Origin: Xiphydria camelus
Lineage: Eukaryota > Arthropoda > Insecta > Hymenoptera > Xiphydriidae
DNA length: 64,000 nt
Assembly (NCBI GenBank): GCA_963678675.1
Contig: OY783198.1
Span: 17,470,684 to 17,534,683, forward strand
Direction of reading: 5' to 3'
Positions 35,301 to 42,719 of the stretch are shown here, piece after piece. The position numbers were made by a program, and so were the translations under genes. The notes under the pieces are model-generated. The model saw only the letters and a list, made by a program, of their open reading frames with translations, ran no database searches and was not told the origin of the DNA. Every line of letters begins with the position of its first letter. The stretch's first letter is position 1.

Positions 35301-38300
35301 TAGTGCACTCTTCTGCACTCTCCTGAAGCTAACTGTAACTATAAATTACTAGAGCACCGTCCCAACCACTACCGAAGTCAAATGTCAGGGAAGTTCAAAA
35401 TTGAGCGTTTCTCGTTGCACATACTGTATAGGTCGTCCAGAAGACGTCTACATACGAGGCTCTTCCTCGTTGACACCTCTCTTTGCCCCGTGAAACACGG
35501 CTTATATTTTCGAAATCTCCGTATTTTTGCGGCAACGAAACAAGATTCCAAAACAATTTTGTACCGGACTTTAATTTCGATCAATGCATTTTTGCCAAAC
35601 GTTAAAAGAGTTATCTTGGATAACTTTTTGAATACTTTGCGATTATTTTGTGAAAACTTTTGGACTTCGTTTGATTTATAAACGTGACTTCATTCTGGGT
35701 CTAAAAATGAACTTACATTTGGTGACATAAAAGTGAATTCTCTTATAATATTAAACGATAAGGCTACTTTTGGGACTGTTTTGATGCATGTAAAGAAACT
35801 CATTTTAAAATGCAAGAATTCAAAAGGAACTCTTTTAGAATTGTCTTTGTTATCTGGGTATAGATACGTATAATAAATAAATTATATGTACAGAGTGGAC
35901 CATTTAAGTTGACAAACATGAATATCTTGAAAATTAAGCATTTGAGAGAAAAATGTTTCAGGCAAAAGTATCATCGTTTTACAAGCGGGATTTAATAATT
36001 ATACATTTGATTCGTTTGGTTTAGAATTTCAAGGTTATTTGAAGGGGTCAACTTTGATTTTTTAAATAGGAACCCCTATTTTTTTAATGATTCATATTCT
36101 TTGTACAAAACTTAACAACTTTTGTTTTATGACTTCGTGTTTACCTTCAGCGTTTACGAATAATTACGCATTGAACGTAACAGTAGCAATAGAACGTAGA
36201 AGTGGCAGTTACCCCTGCAATGAACACTACCGTTGGCTTTTAGTTTGGCTTTTACTTTTACAATTTCATTTATCATGTCACGGCTAACTGACCGGACTTT
36301 ACATTTCTACGATTTTCCCCGTAATAGGTCTCTAATTAATACCACCTAACAGTTAGATTCAGCACAACCCTCGCTTAATCTAATCCGACGCAGGTAATTA
36401 ATATTGGCAAGAAAATGAGCTCCACGGAACTCGTTTATCGAGGTAGCAACAAGTCTTTGGGACCAGGGAAATACCACGCATCATCCCTTGTTTTCACCAT
36501 TCCATTAGCAAATTAGAGCGCATTGCAGTAACTCACACTACCCCCACCGTCTTACAATTTCTAGGCTACATAAGTCATAAGTACCTACATTAACAAAGGC
36601 ATGTTAGTACGGACGGTGGACAGTTTTGCAGTACGCATTGAACAATGTAATGCAGTCGAAGGCCATCACTTTGAACATCTGAATGATTAACTTTTAATTT
36701 CCGAGTGCAATAACTGGCAAATAAATATTACTTCCTTTTTGCAATAATTTGGTACGCAATAAAATTATGTTACTCTCATAAATAACATTAGTTTTCCAGG
36801 GGTTTTCCAGGGGGCTTCTACTTACCTTTAGTATCCAGTCAATGTTTGTCCACATATCAGAAGTGTTCTGTACTTCTACATTCAATGTGTAATTACTCGT
36901 AAACGCTGAAAGTAAACACGAAAAGTCATAGACGAAAGTTGTTAAGTTTTGTACGAAGAATACGAATCATTAAAAAAAATAGGGATTTATATTTAAAAAA
37001 TCAAAGTTGACCTTCAAATAACCTTGAAATTCTAAACCAAACGTATAACCATTAAATCCCGTTTGTAAAACGATGATACTTTTGCCTGAAACATTTTTTT
37101 CTCAAATGCTTAATTTTCAAGATATTCACGTTTGTCAACTTAAATGGTCCACCCTGTATACAGTATGTCCCGTGGATAACGCAAGTATTTGAATTTCCCT
37201 GACATTTGACTTTGGTAGTGCTTGGAACGATGCTGTAGTTAGAGTTGGCTTCAGAAGAGTGCGCTGCGTTCTTACGAGCCGTGTTTCGAGGGCGAAAAGT
37301 GTAAAACGTCTGATTTCCCGGGAACTGTTAATTCGGGAGATCGAAGCGTCTAACCTCGAAATTAACTGAATTTGTAAATAACGGTAAATAATGTGTAGAA
37401 GTGATGAGAAATAATCATACAGGTTTCGCGGAAACACGGCTCGTAAGAACGCAGCGCACTCTTCTGAAGCCAACTCAAACTACAGCACCGTTCCAAGCAC
37501 TACCAAAGTCAAATGTCAGGGAAATTCAAATACTTGCGTTATCCACGGGACATACTGTACATTTATAAGGCGTTCCACGCCACTTCAGCCACTCAAAAAA
37601 TGAATGTATCCGAAAGAATCCTGGAGTAATCGTATCTTTTTATTTTTATTTTTAAAATCTAGGGTCCTATGGAAGATACTTTTTTTGTACATATATTCCA
37701 CAAATAAAAACAAGATTTTATGCACTTACATCATGGAACTTCGAGTCGTCATTCGAGAGATACAGCGACTTTACGGTTTGCTTTTTTATAAAAATCGCAG
37801 TCTCTCAAACGACTGAGAGTCCAGTAATGTAACTTTGTACAACATTTTATTTTTATCTGCCAAATATCAAGAGAAAAAGATATCGCCGATAGGCCATAAC
37901 CTACAGTTTCAAGAATAAAAATAAGAAGATAGGATAATTCCGTGATTTATGGGAGGACATTGGTACATATCGATTTTTAGACATTTTTTGAAATAGATTC
38001 ATTTTTTGAGTGGTTGATTGAAATGGCATGGAATGCCCTGTACATAAAAGCATATATAATTTGGAAATACAATTTTACAAGCATCTTTAGAAATAGTGGC
38101 GTTATCAGTTTCAGCTATTATCGCAACGCAGCCAAAGTCATATATCGATATCTTACTTTGAAAACCTCGTAAGTGGAATTTTTGACAAAAATGCCATTTA
38201 TAGCTTACTGTGTTCAGATTTTAAACCTTAACGCAATAAGCTATAAATGGCATTTTTGTCAAAAATTGCACTTACGAGGTTTTTAAAGTAAGGTATCAAT

Positions 38301-41300
38301 ATTTAACTCTGGAAAATCTAGACTAATTTTCACTTCAAACTAAAACGATTGAATGTCAAAGGCAAAAGCTAACGCCGAATGACGTCATTTTTTTATTCAG
38401 GGTTAGATCAAGCATCTTTAAAAAATGAGAAATTAATGAGATCTTGTTATTATTTTGTAATTTGTGAGATGCGTTGATCAGTAAATACAATTATAATCAT
38501 ATCCGTTATATCGCTAATTATTTTCATTTCTTAATAAGAGAACAAAATAATCCTTATCGTTTATATAAATTTGCAAAATTGGAAGCTCGATTTTCTAAAT
38601 CAATATTTACCAAGATCGTCAAGATCCAAATACGTACGTCCCTCTTCTTTGAAAAATCTTCTTCACGTGTTTCTTTTTAGGAGTAGCCGTATCAAGCTAA
38701 AATTCGCGCTCTCTCTCTCTATATACTACTAACGGTGGACGAACACACTGTAGCATGTAATAAGAACACGGCGGATAAGCTAGGTACTAATCGACCGTCA
38801 GTTACACCCGTAAACCCACACTGTCTACCTATTCTAAAATTAGACCATGTGGATTAACACTACTAAAACAACTTCGCATAGATTTCACTAACGTAGGCGT
38901 AAGCGCTGTTTTCCTTGTGGATTTTCAAGGAATATGTTCCAAAATCTTAAAAATAATTCATTATTATTTTATTATTGATTTAAGAATTTATAGAAAGCTA
39001 TGAACCGCGCCGAATTACATGAATCCCCGTCAAGGTTTTGGAACGTTTCCACTAATATGCTAACATATCAACAATCTACATACATGTACATACATATACC
39101 TACATACATATATAAGAGCATGAACAAATTACGTAGGACGTTTCCGTTATGGTATCAACTCCCTTCTCAATAAGACGATTTTTTATTTCTTTACCAACTT
39201 AACGAATTCAGAAATAAAACTATTTCAGTCTGCTTTGGATCATATTTCAATTGTGTACCAGTTATATATACCATGCGTCTGATAGGATAACGAATTGAGA
39301 TGGTGGTACTCGTACCTTGGTCTAGTCAACAATTTTCAAGATGATTTATGAGAGTTGAAAAAAAAATAAGAAATCGGAGTTTCGTATATGTATAACTCGT
39401 GTTTGGTTTAATACAAGCCAGTGCAACGGGTTGCGTATGGGTCGGTGCACCCCGTCCGCTGTGGTTTTTTGTAATTCGGTGGTAATACTGATAGCTAAGA
39501 TCCAAACCAAATAGAACTTTCAATCTGAGAAACATCGGTCATCTCATTAGTGTTCAAAGTGACAGACGCTCCTATATAGGTTTCGATACTCGTTTGCGTT
39601 TTTTCGAATAATCAAAGAAATAAACGTAAGGATTATCATTTGGTTCGGATTTTGGCTGTCGGTGTTGGGTCATTCCACTTCTAACACTTTTTGGAGTAAA
39701 TTTTCAATTTTCTTCAAATTTGGATATATTTTTTATTAATTGTATTGCAAATACGCATACCAAGCAATTTTTGAAAATATGGAAAAATATCAAAGCTATA
39801 ACCCTTAAAAGTTTAGAAAACAAATTGTTTCAAAAAATCATAGCATTAAAAGCAAAAGTCGCAGTTCAGTGGAATCTGGCATACTCGCACGGATGCGCTT
39901 ATATTTTCGACAAAAAATATAATAAGAAATGTTAAAACATTTAATAAGTCATACCTTTTTTAAACAAATAATTTTGTACATATTCTTTCCGGTCATCGAA
40001 TCAAAAACACGGTTACTTTATAAATAAATTTGTAATTATTTTAATAGTAGTGCAAAGTGTTACTTTGGCAGTTTTGTGGTAGGCGATTCTCGCGTGCGAC
40101 TATTTGTTCCCAATCCAAAATCCTTCAGTAGCTAATTCTTATCTACATGACTACGTATCACGTAAGGGTACTTACAATATCCATTTTGTTAAACAATTAA
40201 AATTGCTTACAATACTTGTTCACGTTATTGATGCTACATATTATTGTTTAACAATTTTAATTTTTTAACAAAATGGATATTGAAGGTACTTACGTGGTAC
40301 GTAGTCATACAGAGCACTAGTTAGCGAAGGATAGATTGGGGACGAATAGCCGCACCCGGAAAGCGCCAACCACGGGACTGTTGAAGTAACACTGCGCTAC
40401 TCTTACAATAATTACAAGTTTGTTTATAAAGTGACCGTGTTTCTGAATGGATGACCGGAAAGTACGTATGGCTATATACTCATTTTTTTCAGATTTTTAA
40501 AAAGTGGTGAAACCCAAAAAAGGGATTTAAATATTTATTTGTTTAAAAAAATATGAATTATTAATTTTTTTCACGTTTCTTATTTTTTGTATACAGTTAA
40601 AGCGTATCCGTGTTAGTGTGCTAAATTTCATTATGCTGCGATTATTACTTTGTGCTATGATTTTTTAAAAATAAATCGGTCCTAGAACTTCCAAATGTTA
40701 TAACTTTTAAGCGGCCACTCACACGGCAATTTGCAGTGGCTAGTCTGCAGGGTCTCTATAGATTGTGGCGTGTGTAGTTTAATTGGTCCCATTTTGGAAC
40801 CGCCTCCCTAAATTGGCTAGTTGGAAGCTCAGTCGATCCAATCGCCCTGCTCCCCTCTCCAATTCCTTGCAAATCCTATGGGACCCTGCAGATTGGTCCC
40901 TGTAAATTGCCGTGTGAGTAGGCGGCTTCCCGATTTCTATACAGATTGTACCCTGCAGATTGGCCCCTGCAAAATGCCGTGTGAGTAGGCCGCTTTATAT
41001 TGTACTCCCGATTTTAGCGCCGTTCGATGTTATCGGCGTCCTCTACTTTCCTGCCTCCACTCCGGTCGCTCACAGTGAGGAGAATCGCATTAATTGTGCG
41101 CCAACACTCTCCAACATGAAGTGTACATGTATCCCTATCATTCACTAACCACAATCTCTAAAGGCACATCTGATTTCAACGACAGTCCTCCCGTGAATAC
41201 CGCTAAGATCGGGAGTGCGGTGTATACAGTATGTCCCGTGGATAGCGCAAATATTTGAATTTCCCTGACATTTGACTTTGGTAGTGCTTGGAACGGTGCT

Positions 41301-42716
41301 GTAGTTAGAGTTGGCTTCAGAAGAGTGCGCTGCGTTCTTACGAGCCGTGTTTCGAGAGCGAAAAGTGTAAAACGTCTGATTTCCCGGGAACTGTTAATTC
41401 GGGAGATCGAAGCGTCTAACCTCGAAATTAACTGAATTTGTAAATAACGGTAAATAATGTGTAGAAGTGATGAGAAATAATCATACAGGTTTCGCGGAAA
41501 CACAGCTCGTAAGAACGCAGCGCACTCTTCTGAAGCCAACTCTAACTACAGCACCGTTCCAAGCACTACCAAAGTCAAATGTCAGGGAAATTCAAATACT
41601 TGCGTTATATCCACGGGACATGCTGTATTTTTCAAAATTATCAAAAACCATTTGTCATGCATATTTACAATGCATTTGACAACAACATATTCAAATTTGA
41701 AGGAAATTGAAAATTTACTCCAAAAAGATGATATATTTGGCATGTATGAAATGATCCCACTGAATTACAGGAAACAACGGCAGTAGAGGTGCACCGACCG
41801 ATATGCAACCCGTTGCACTAGCGTGTATTAAATCAAACACGGGGTATGTTTCTTCAGATATCAACTAATTGTAAACACATTTTCAAGTAATTATTTCCAA
41901 TACTCTACGAGCTTTTCTCACTTATTGCCAGGATAGGTACGTCATATTCCGAAACTTACTCTCAAACGAGGACCCTGATTGCGTCTTAAGTACGAGTATT
42001 TCTAACAAAAAGAATACGAATTCCAATACGCTTGCTAGGCACGTACCGTACGTAATTTGGAAATGCTTTTCATGAAGTGGCGTAAAATCGGGACTGTGTT
42101 TCGATGTAGTTAATCGTGTAGAAATATTCAGGGTGTCCGAAAGTGCATGAACTTTCAAGTAACTAGAAAAACGACTGCTGAATTTCTAATTTAGTACTTA
42201 TAGTAGCGAGACAGTGAATAATCAAGCGCATTTTACTTTTGAACGAGCTTGAGGAATTATTGGTTCGCATAACTAATAGTACACCGTGGATATTTCTAAC
42301 GATTTGGGTACTTAAATATTTTTGTAGGTGGTGGGTGCCAAAGTAACGATATCAGCGTACCGTATCATAAATTGATAATTCTATTTCTTAGTTTTGAAAT
42401 GTGAATATATTTATACAAATATTTTTTCCTCTTTCGGAAAAAAGAAAAATCTCGATAATTTGTTTATAAAGATCGACGTCAATTTTATTCGGCACGCTGA
42501 ATCTCCTTTTATTATTTCGTTTATCCCCCTTTTTTACTGAAGAAAAAATGGTATATTAATTCATACCGTAAAAGTTGTTAATTTCCTCATTTCTCAATAT
42601 TGGCATTCGTCACTTTCACAGATCAGTGGAAAGATAACTATAGCAAGACTATGGTGTCAACCGTGTCCATCGCCATGAATCCCGTGCGGAGCTTTCCGTT
42701 GGAAGAGTTACTATGA
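23248..42716 (+). CDS. moody: Moody/Tre1-type G-protein-coupled receptor (whole gene)
   Basis: Eight coding exons assemble into one rhodopsin-family receptor: 23248-23351, 24226-24366, 25488-25658, 26908-27035, 27866-28019, 29143-29342, 33562-33776, and an alternative last exon 42622-42716. All junctions are GT/AG with matching phases. The short form is 370 residues; splicing at 33741 to the last exon gives 390. Class A landmarks are all present: GNLL in TM1, D87 in TM2, C114 and C193 for the extracellular disulfide, an NRY (138-140) in place of DRY, W in TM4, P216 in TM5, P285 in TM6 and NPIIY (316-320) in TM7. The NRY motif and sequences such as AAAFIISLC, NRYIMIAHH and VNPIIYVIMNKQYRQAY fit the Moody/Tre1 group; the alternative tail with SKTMVSTVSIA makes me favour moody. 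In Drosophila moody acts in surface glia to seal the blood-brain barrier and has two isoforms with different tails. The ATG follows a splice acceptor directly, so 5' untranslated exons lie upstream unseen. Introns carry many MITEs. Confidence 0.88.
23553..23632. repeat. CATA/CATG microsatellite
   Basis: Tetranucleotide run (CATG, then CATA and CATG units) in receptor intron 1; its minus-strand frame of repeated Met-Tyr-Val/Ala-Cys is an artefact. Confidence 0.9.
23854..24090. mobile_element. pogo-like MITE, ...CTCCCTAACTTTG ends, TA-flanked
   Basis: TA at 23852-23853 and 24091-24092. The left end TAGTCGGACCTCCCTAACTT is mirrored by AATTAGGGAGGTCCGACTG. It is the same family as 51693-51926 and, more distantly, 53099-53359. 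It lies in receptor intron 1, 135 bp before exon 2. Confidence 0.8.
24226..24366 (+). CDS. moody: Receptor exon 2: TM1 and first intracellular loop
   Basis: Acceptor TTTTTTACAG, donor AG|GTAAAA, phases 2/2. It encodes FSQPLRNFAAAA..., TM1 with GLFGNLL (the conserved Asn), the loop SKYPKVRNV and the start of TM2 (AAAFII). Confidence 0.92.
24659..25002. mobile_element. Deleted mariner-like element, TA-flanked
   Basis: TA at 24657-24658 and 25003-25004. Ends GCGTGTTCGTAAAATAAGG and the inverted GCGTGTCCGTAAAATAAGG. Inside are duplicated and inverted blocks around TTCATTGCCAATAAACG and a transposase C-terminal stub. It lies in receptor intron 2. Confidence 0.8.
24846..24902 (+). pseudogene. mariner transposase C-terminal stub
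   Basis: Eighteen codons (MPQRMQKCIDRNGDYVEK, then TAG) match the conserved end of mariner transposases, where LPxRWQKCIxxNGDYxE(K/H) precedes the stop. Everything upstream in the protein has been deleted and replaced by inverted terminal sequence. Confidence 0.75.
25488..25658 (+). CDS. moody: Receptor exon 3: TM2 to TM3
   Basis: Acceptor CTTTCAACAG, donor AG|GTACGA, phases 2/2. It encodes TM2 (LCVADF, Asp87), extracellular loop 1 with W107, Cys114 and TM3, ending at the Asn of the NRY motif, which is split across the intron. Confidence 0.93.
   Translation, partial: LMRSRLHLLLVGAAFRLDKVHRRDMGRCRIPVQISTLLEVRKRRRQPIVRCCYHRQ
25781..26491. mobile_element. Three-armed CAGGGTG foldback element, TA-flanked
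   Basis: TA at 25779-25780 and 26492-26493. The left arm (CAGGGTGAACCAGGTTAAAC...) is mirrored twice: once immediately (about 25932-26050, lacking the tip) and again at 26343-26491, which ends GGTTCACCCTG. Each arm has an internal GACACCCTGTATCTTTGTTA. It lies in receptor intron 3. Confidence 0.75.
26497..26650. mobile_element. Foldback MITE, CGGGTTGCAGATCGGT-type ends
   Basis: CAATCCGTTCC, CAATACACGCCAGCG and CAGCGGGTTGCAGATCGG are mirrored by the right arm ending GGAACGGATTGTATA. It starts a few bases after the CAGGGTG element, and belongs to the family of 22590-22935 and 39398-41841. Confidence 0.7.
26908..27035 (+). CDS. moody: Receptor exon 4: NRY motif, loop 2 and TM4
   Basis: Acceptor CATGCGCAG, donor G|GTAAGT, phases 2/1. 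It encodes YIMIAHHSVYNKVYRK, then TM4 with FCWVVSYG and the extracellular LLGGWG. Confidence 0.93.
27089..27252. repeat. Foldback element in receptor intron 4
   Basis: TAATACTAGTTTGAGCCTGA... with GGACAAATCGGCCACTTGTAG in the arm is mirrored to TTCAAATTAGTATTA around a loop near AGAGCCTTCAAAGACG. Confidence 0.75.
27260..27790. mobile_element. TIR element with GACGGAAAAATTTCTCT ends
   Basis: CCTTGACGGAAAAATTTCTCT near the left edge is mirrored by AGAGAAATTTTTCCATCAGG at the right. The interior has many CAGAGAAAT/ATTTCTCTGA-type motifs on both strands. It ends about 75 bp before exon 5. Confidence 0.5.
27866..28019 (+). CDS. moody: Receptor exon 5: extracellular loop 2 and TM5
   Basis: Acceptor CATCACCAG, donor AG|GTGAGT, phases 1/2. 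It encodes FDYDPNLETCSIV with the loop Cys193, then TM5 with FVIPCIVIVGCY and the start of the third cytoplasmic loop. Confidence 0.93.
29143..29342 (+). CDS. moody: Receptor exon 6: third cytoplasmic loop and TM6
   Basis: Acceptor GGTATTTTCAG, donor G|GTGACG, phases 2/1. The basic loop carries TPSIKSPHSPGR and EIKQRRSEWRITKM. TM6 has FLSFVACYLP followed by the extracellular DADVKHP. Confidence 0.93.
29878..31101. mobile_element. Long CAGGGTG foldback element, arms about 470 bp
   Basis: TA at 29876-29877 and 31102-31103. CAGGGTGTCCAAAAAGTATG... is mirrored to ...CATACTTTTTAGACATCCTG. The arms remain alignable over about 470 bp, including CAATTGAGAGTCGATTTATT. The loop holds the 41-bp tandem repeat at 30375-30484. 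It lies in receptor intron 6. Confidence 0.85.
30375..30484. repeat. 41-bp tandem repeat, about 2.6 copies
   Basis: GTGCTTGATTCAGGTGAGTC, then CC-TCGCCTCTCACCATC, with units starting at 30375, 30416 and about 30457. It sits in the loop of the foldback element. Confidence 0.8.
31409..31654. mobile_element. Foldback MITE with GGGGGGTTCAGGAGTGAAG ends
   Basis: Arms of about 95 bp (GGGGGGTTCAGGAGTGAAGT..., TTATTAATTCAAACAAAA) mirror each other with a small loop near 31505-31545. Flanks ATAT/AATAT may be the target duplication. Confidence 0.75.
31907..32151. mobile_element. Harbinger-type MITE, AGGGCC ends, TAA-flanked
   Basis: TAA at 31904-31906 and 32152-32154. Ends AGGGCCATTTGCACGGTGAT and inverted partner. 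The arms continue through GATAGTTGCTGTCA and CGACAGTACTCTCGCGC to the centre near 32016-32026. Confidence 0.8.
32339..33279. mobile_element. TA-flanked element with GGGAGAGCGG ends
   Basis: TA at 32337-32338 and 33280-33281. The left end GGGAGAGCGGAGCTAATTGT is mirrored by ACAACTAGCCCCGCTCTCCC. Motifs such as GTAACTTGTTACAA occur inside. No protein recognised. The end resembles, but is not the same as, the pogo-like end at 8557. Confidence 0.65.
32783..32798. repeat. Poly-C run of 16
   Basis: Sixteen C in a row inside the element at 32339-33279; length is likely uncertain in any assembly. Confidence 0.85.
33331..33358. repeat. AC/GC dinucleotide microsatellite
   Basis: A CA run passes into a CG run and back to CA, 200 bp before receptor exon 7. 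Confidence 0.9.
33562..33776 (+). CDS. moody: Receptor exon 7: TM7 and tail, with internal alternative donor
   Basis: Acceptor TTTCTTTCAG, phase 1. It encodes FHVMGYLLLY, NPIIY and NKQYRQAYAG, then a Ser-rich tail. Read through, it stops at TGA 33774-33776 (tail ends VTVTKL). A donor CAAG|GTAACC at 33741/33742, phase 1, allows splicing to exon 8 instead. Confidence 0.9.
34333..35061. mobile_element. Insertion bounded by 20 G and 21 C
   Basis: A G20 run (34333-34352) followed by TGTCGTCTAAC is mirrored by GTTAGA then C21 (35041-35061). The flanks are TATGGA on the left and TAAGGA on the right, a likely 6-bp target duplication. Copy 2 of the host element has an uninterrupted site here (CAGGCTATTTAAGGAATTCG near 47891-47910). 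No protein recognised; class unknown. Confidence 0.65.
35195..35426. mobile_element. CAGTATG-family foldback MITE, TA-flanked
   Basis: TA at 35193-35194 and 35427-35428. Ends CAGTATGTGCAACGAGAAAC and inverted. The arm contains CCCTGACATTTGACTTCGGT, shared with 37161-37557. It occupies the TA that in copy 2 of the host element holds a CAGGGTG element. Confidence 0.85.
35891..37156. mobile_element. Long foldback element, CAG-GTGGACCATTTAAG ends
   Basis: TA at 35889-35890 and 37157-37158. Ends CAGAGTGGACCATTTAAGTT and the inverted partner ending GGTCCACCCTG. Arms of about 280 bp mirror through AGAATTTCAAGGTTATTTGA and GTACAAAACTTAACAACTTT. The central 600 bp is not recognised. It lies in the intron between receptor exons 7 and 8. 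Confidence 0.8.
37161..37557. mobile_element. CAGTATGTCCCG foldback MITE, copy A
   Basis: TA at 37159-37160 and 37558-37559. Ends CAGTATGTCCCGTGGATAAC and inverted. Arms contain CCCTGACATTTGACTTTGGT and GTTAGAGTTGGCTTCAGAAG. Nearly identical to 41227-41625 in sequence and length. A 112-codon minus-strand frame is a translated arm. Confidence 0.88.
37566..38040. mobile_element. CAGGGCATTCC foldback MITE
   Basis: TA at 37564-37565 and 38041-38042. The left end TAAGGCGTTCCACGCCA matches the right end's inverse CAGGGCATTCCATGCCA with transitions only; inward is ACTCAAAAAATGAAT. It begins eight bases after copy A. Confidence 0.65.
38146..38304. repeat. Foldback element
   Basis: TCTTACTTTGAAAACCTCGT with TTTTTGACAAAAATGCCATT is mirrored around a loop near TGTTCAGATTTTAAACC. 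Confidence 0.75.
39986..40462. mobile_element. Foldback element with arms of about 200 bp
   Basis: TTTCCGGTCAT...CACGGTTACTTTATAAA is mirrored by TTTATAAAGTGACCGTG...ATGACCGGAAA. Inner arms share ACGTAGTCAT and AATATCCATTTTGTTAA. Confidence 0.75.
40710..40994. mobile_element. Harbinger-type MITE, AGCGGCCACTCACACGGC ends, TTA-flanked
   Basis: TTA at 40707-40709 and 40995-40997. The right half carries a direct duplication of about 45 bp (CCTGCAGATTGG-CCCTG near 40883 and 40950), so two right ends are present in tandem. Confidence 0.75.
41227..41625. mobile_element. CAGTATGTCCCG foldback MITE, copy B
   Basis: TA at 41225-41226 and 41626-41627. Same sequence as 37161-37557 apart from a few substitutions (GATAGCGCAAATATTTG for GATAACGCAAGTATTTG) and two extra bases near the right end. 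Confidence 0.88.
42622..42716 (+). CDS. moody: Receptor exon 8: candidate alternative C-terminal tail
   Basis: The acceptor CACTTTCACAG precedes a phase-1 frame encoding QWKDNYSKTMVSTVSIAMNP and ending SFPLEELL, stop TGA 42714-42716. The phase fits the internal donor at 33741 and no other unpaired donor seen here. AATAAA follows at 42975-42980. The intron would be about 8.9 kb and mostly transposon DNA. The alternative is the last exon of an unseen different gene. Confidence 0.7.
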
Positions 42717-42719
42717 ACG

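Larger units (their letters stand above)
34270..35858. mobile_element. CCCAGATAGCAC-family element, copy 1, TA-flanked
   Basis: TA at 34268-34269 and 35859-35860. Ends CCCAGATAGCAC and, inverted, ...TATCTGGG. It shares blocks with copies 2 and 3: GTTCTAAAA near the left end, GTTGAAAGAGAATTG, CTCATGGAGACTCTGAT, and GTACCGGACTTTAATTTCGA in copies 1 and 2. Two later insertions lie inside it, at 34333-35061 and 35195-35426. No protein recognised. Confidence 0.75.
39398..41841. mobile_element. Large TIR element, ...CAACGGGTTGC ends, with nested MITEs
   Basis: CGTGTTTGGTTTAATACA, then CCAGTGCAACGGGTTGC and GGTCGGTGCACC, is mirrored by the right end (GGTGCACCGACCGATATGC, then GCGTGTATTAAATCAAACAC). 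It contains 39986-40462, 40710-40994 and 41227-41625. No protein recognised. It lies in the intron between receptor exons 7 and 8. Confidence 0.7.

Noticed and set aside
37135..41539. Two similar minus-strand frames of 112 and 133 codons (37135-37473, 41138-41539)
   Set aside because: They looked like a duplicated gene but are translations of the arms of the two CAGTATGTCCCG foldbacks.
42129..42160. Another CAGGGTGTCC element end
   Set aside because: Only one end is visible (CAGGGTGTCCGAAAGTGC) and no inverted partner was found nearby, so it cannot be bounded.
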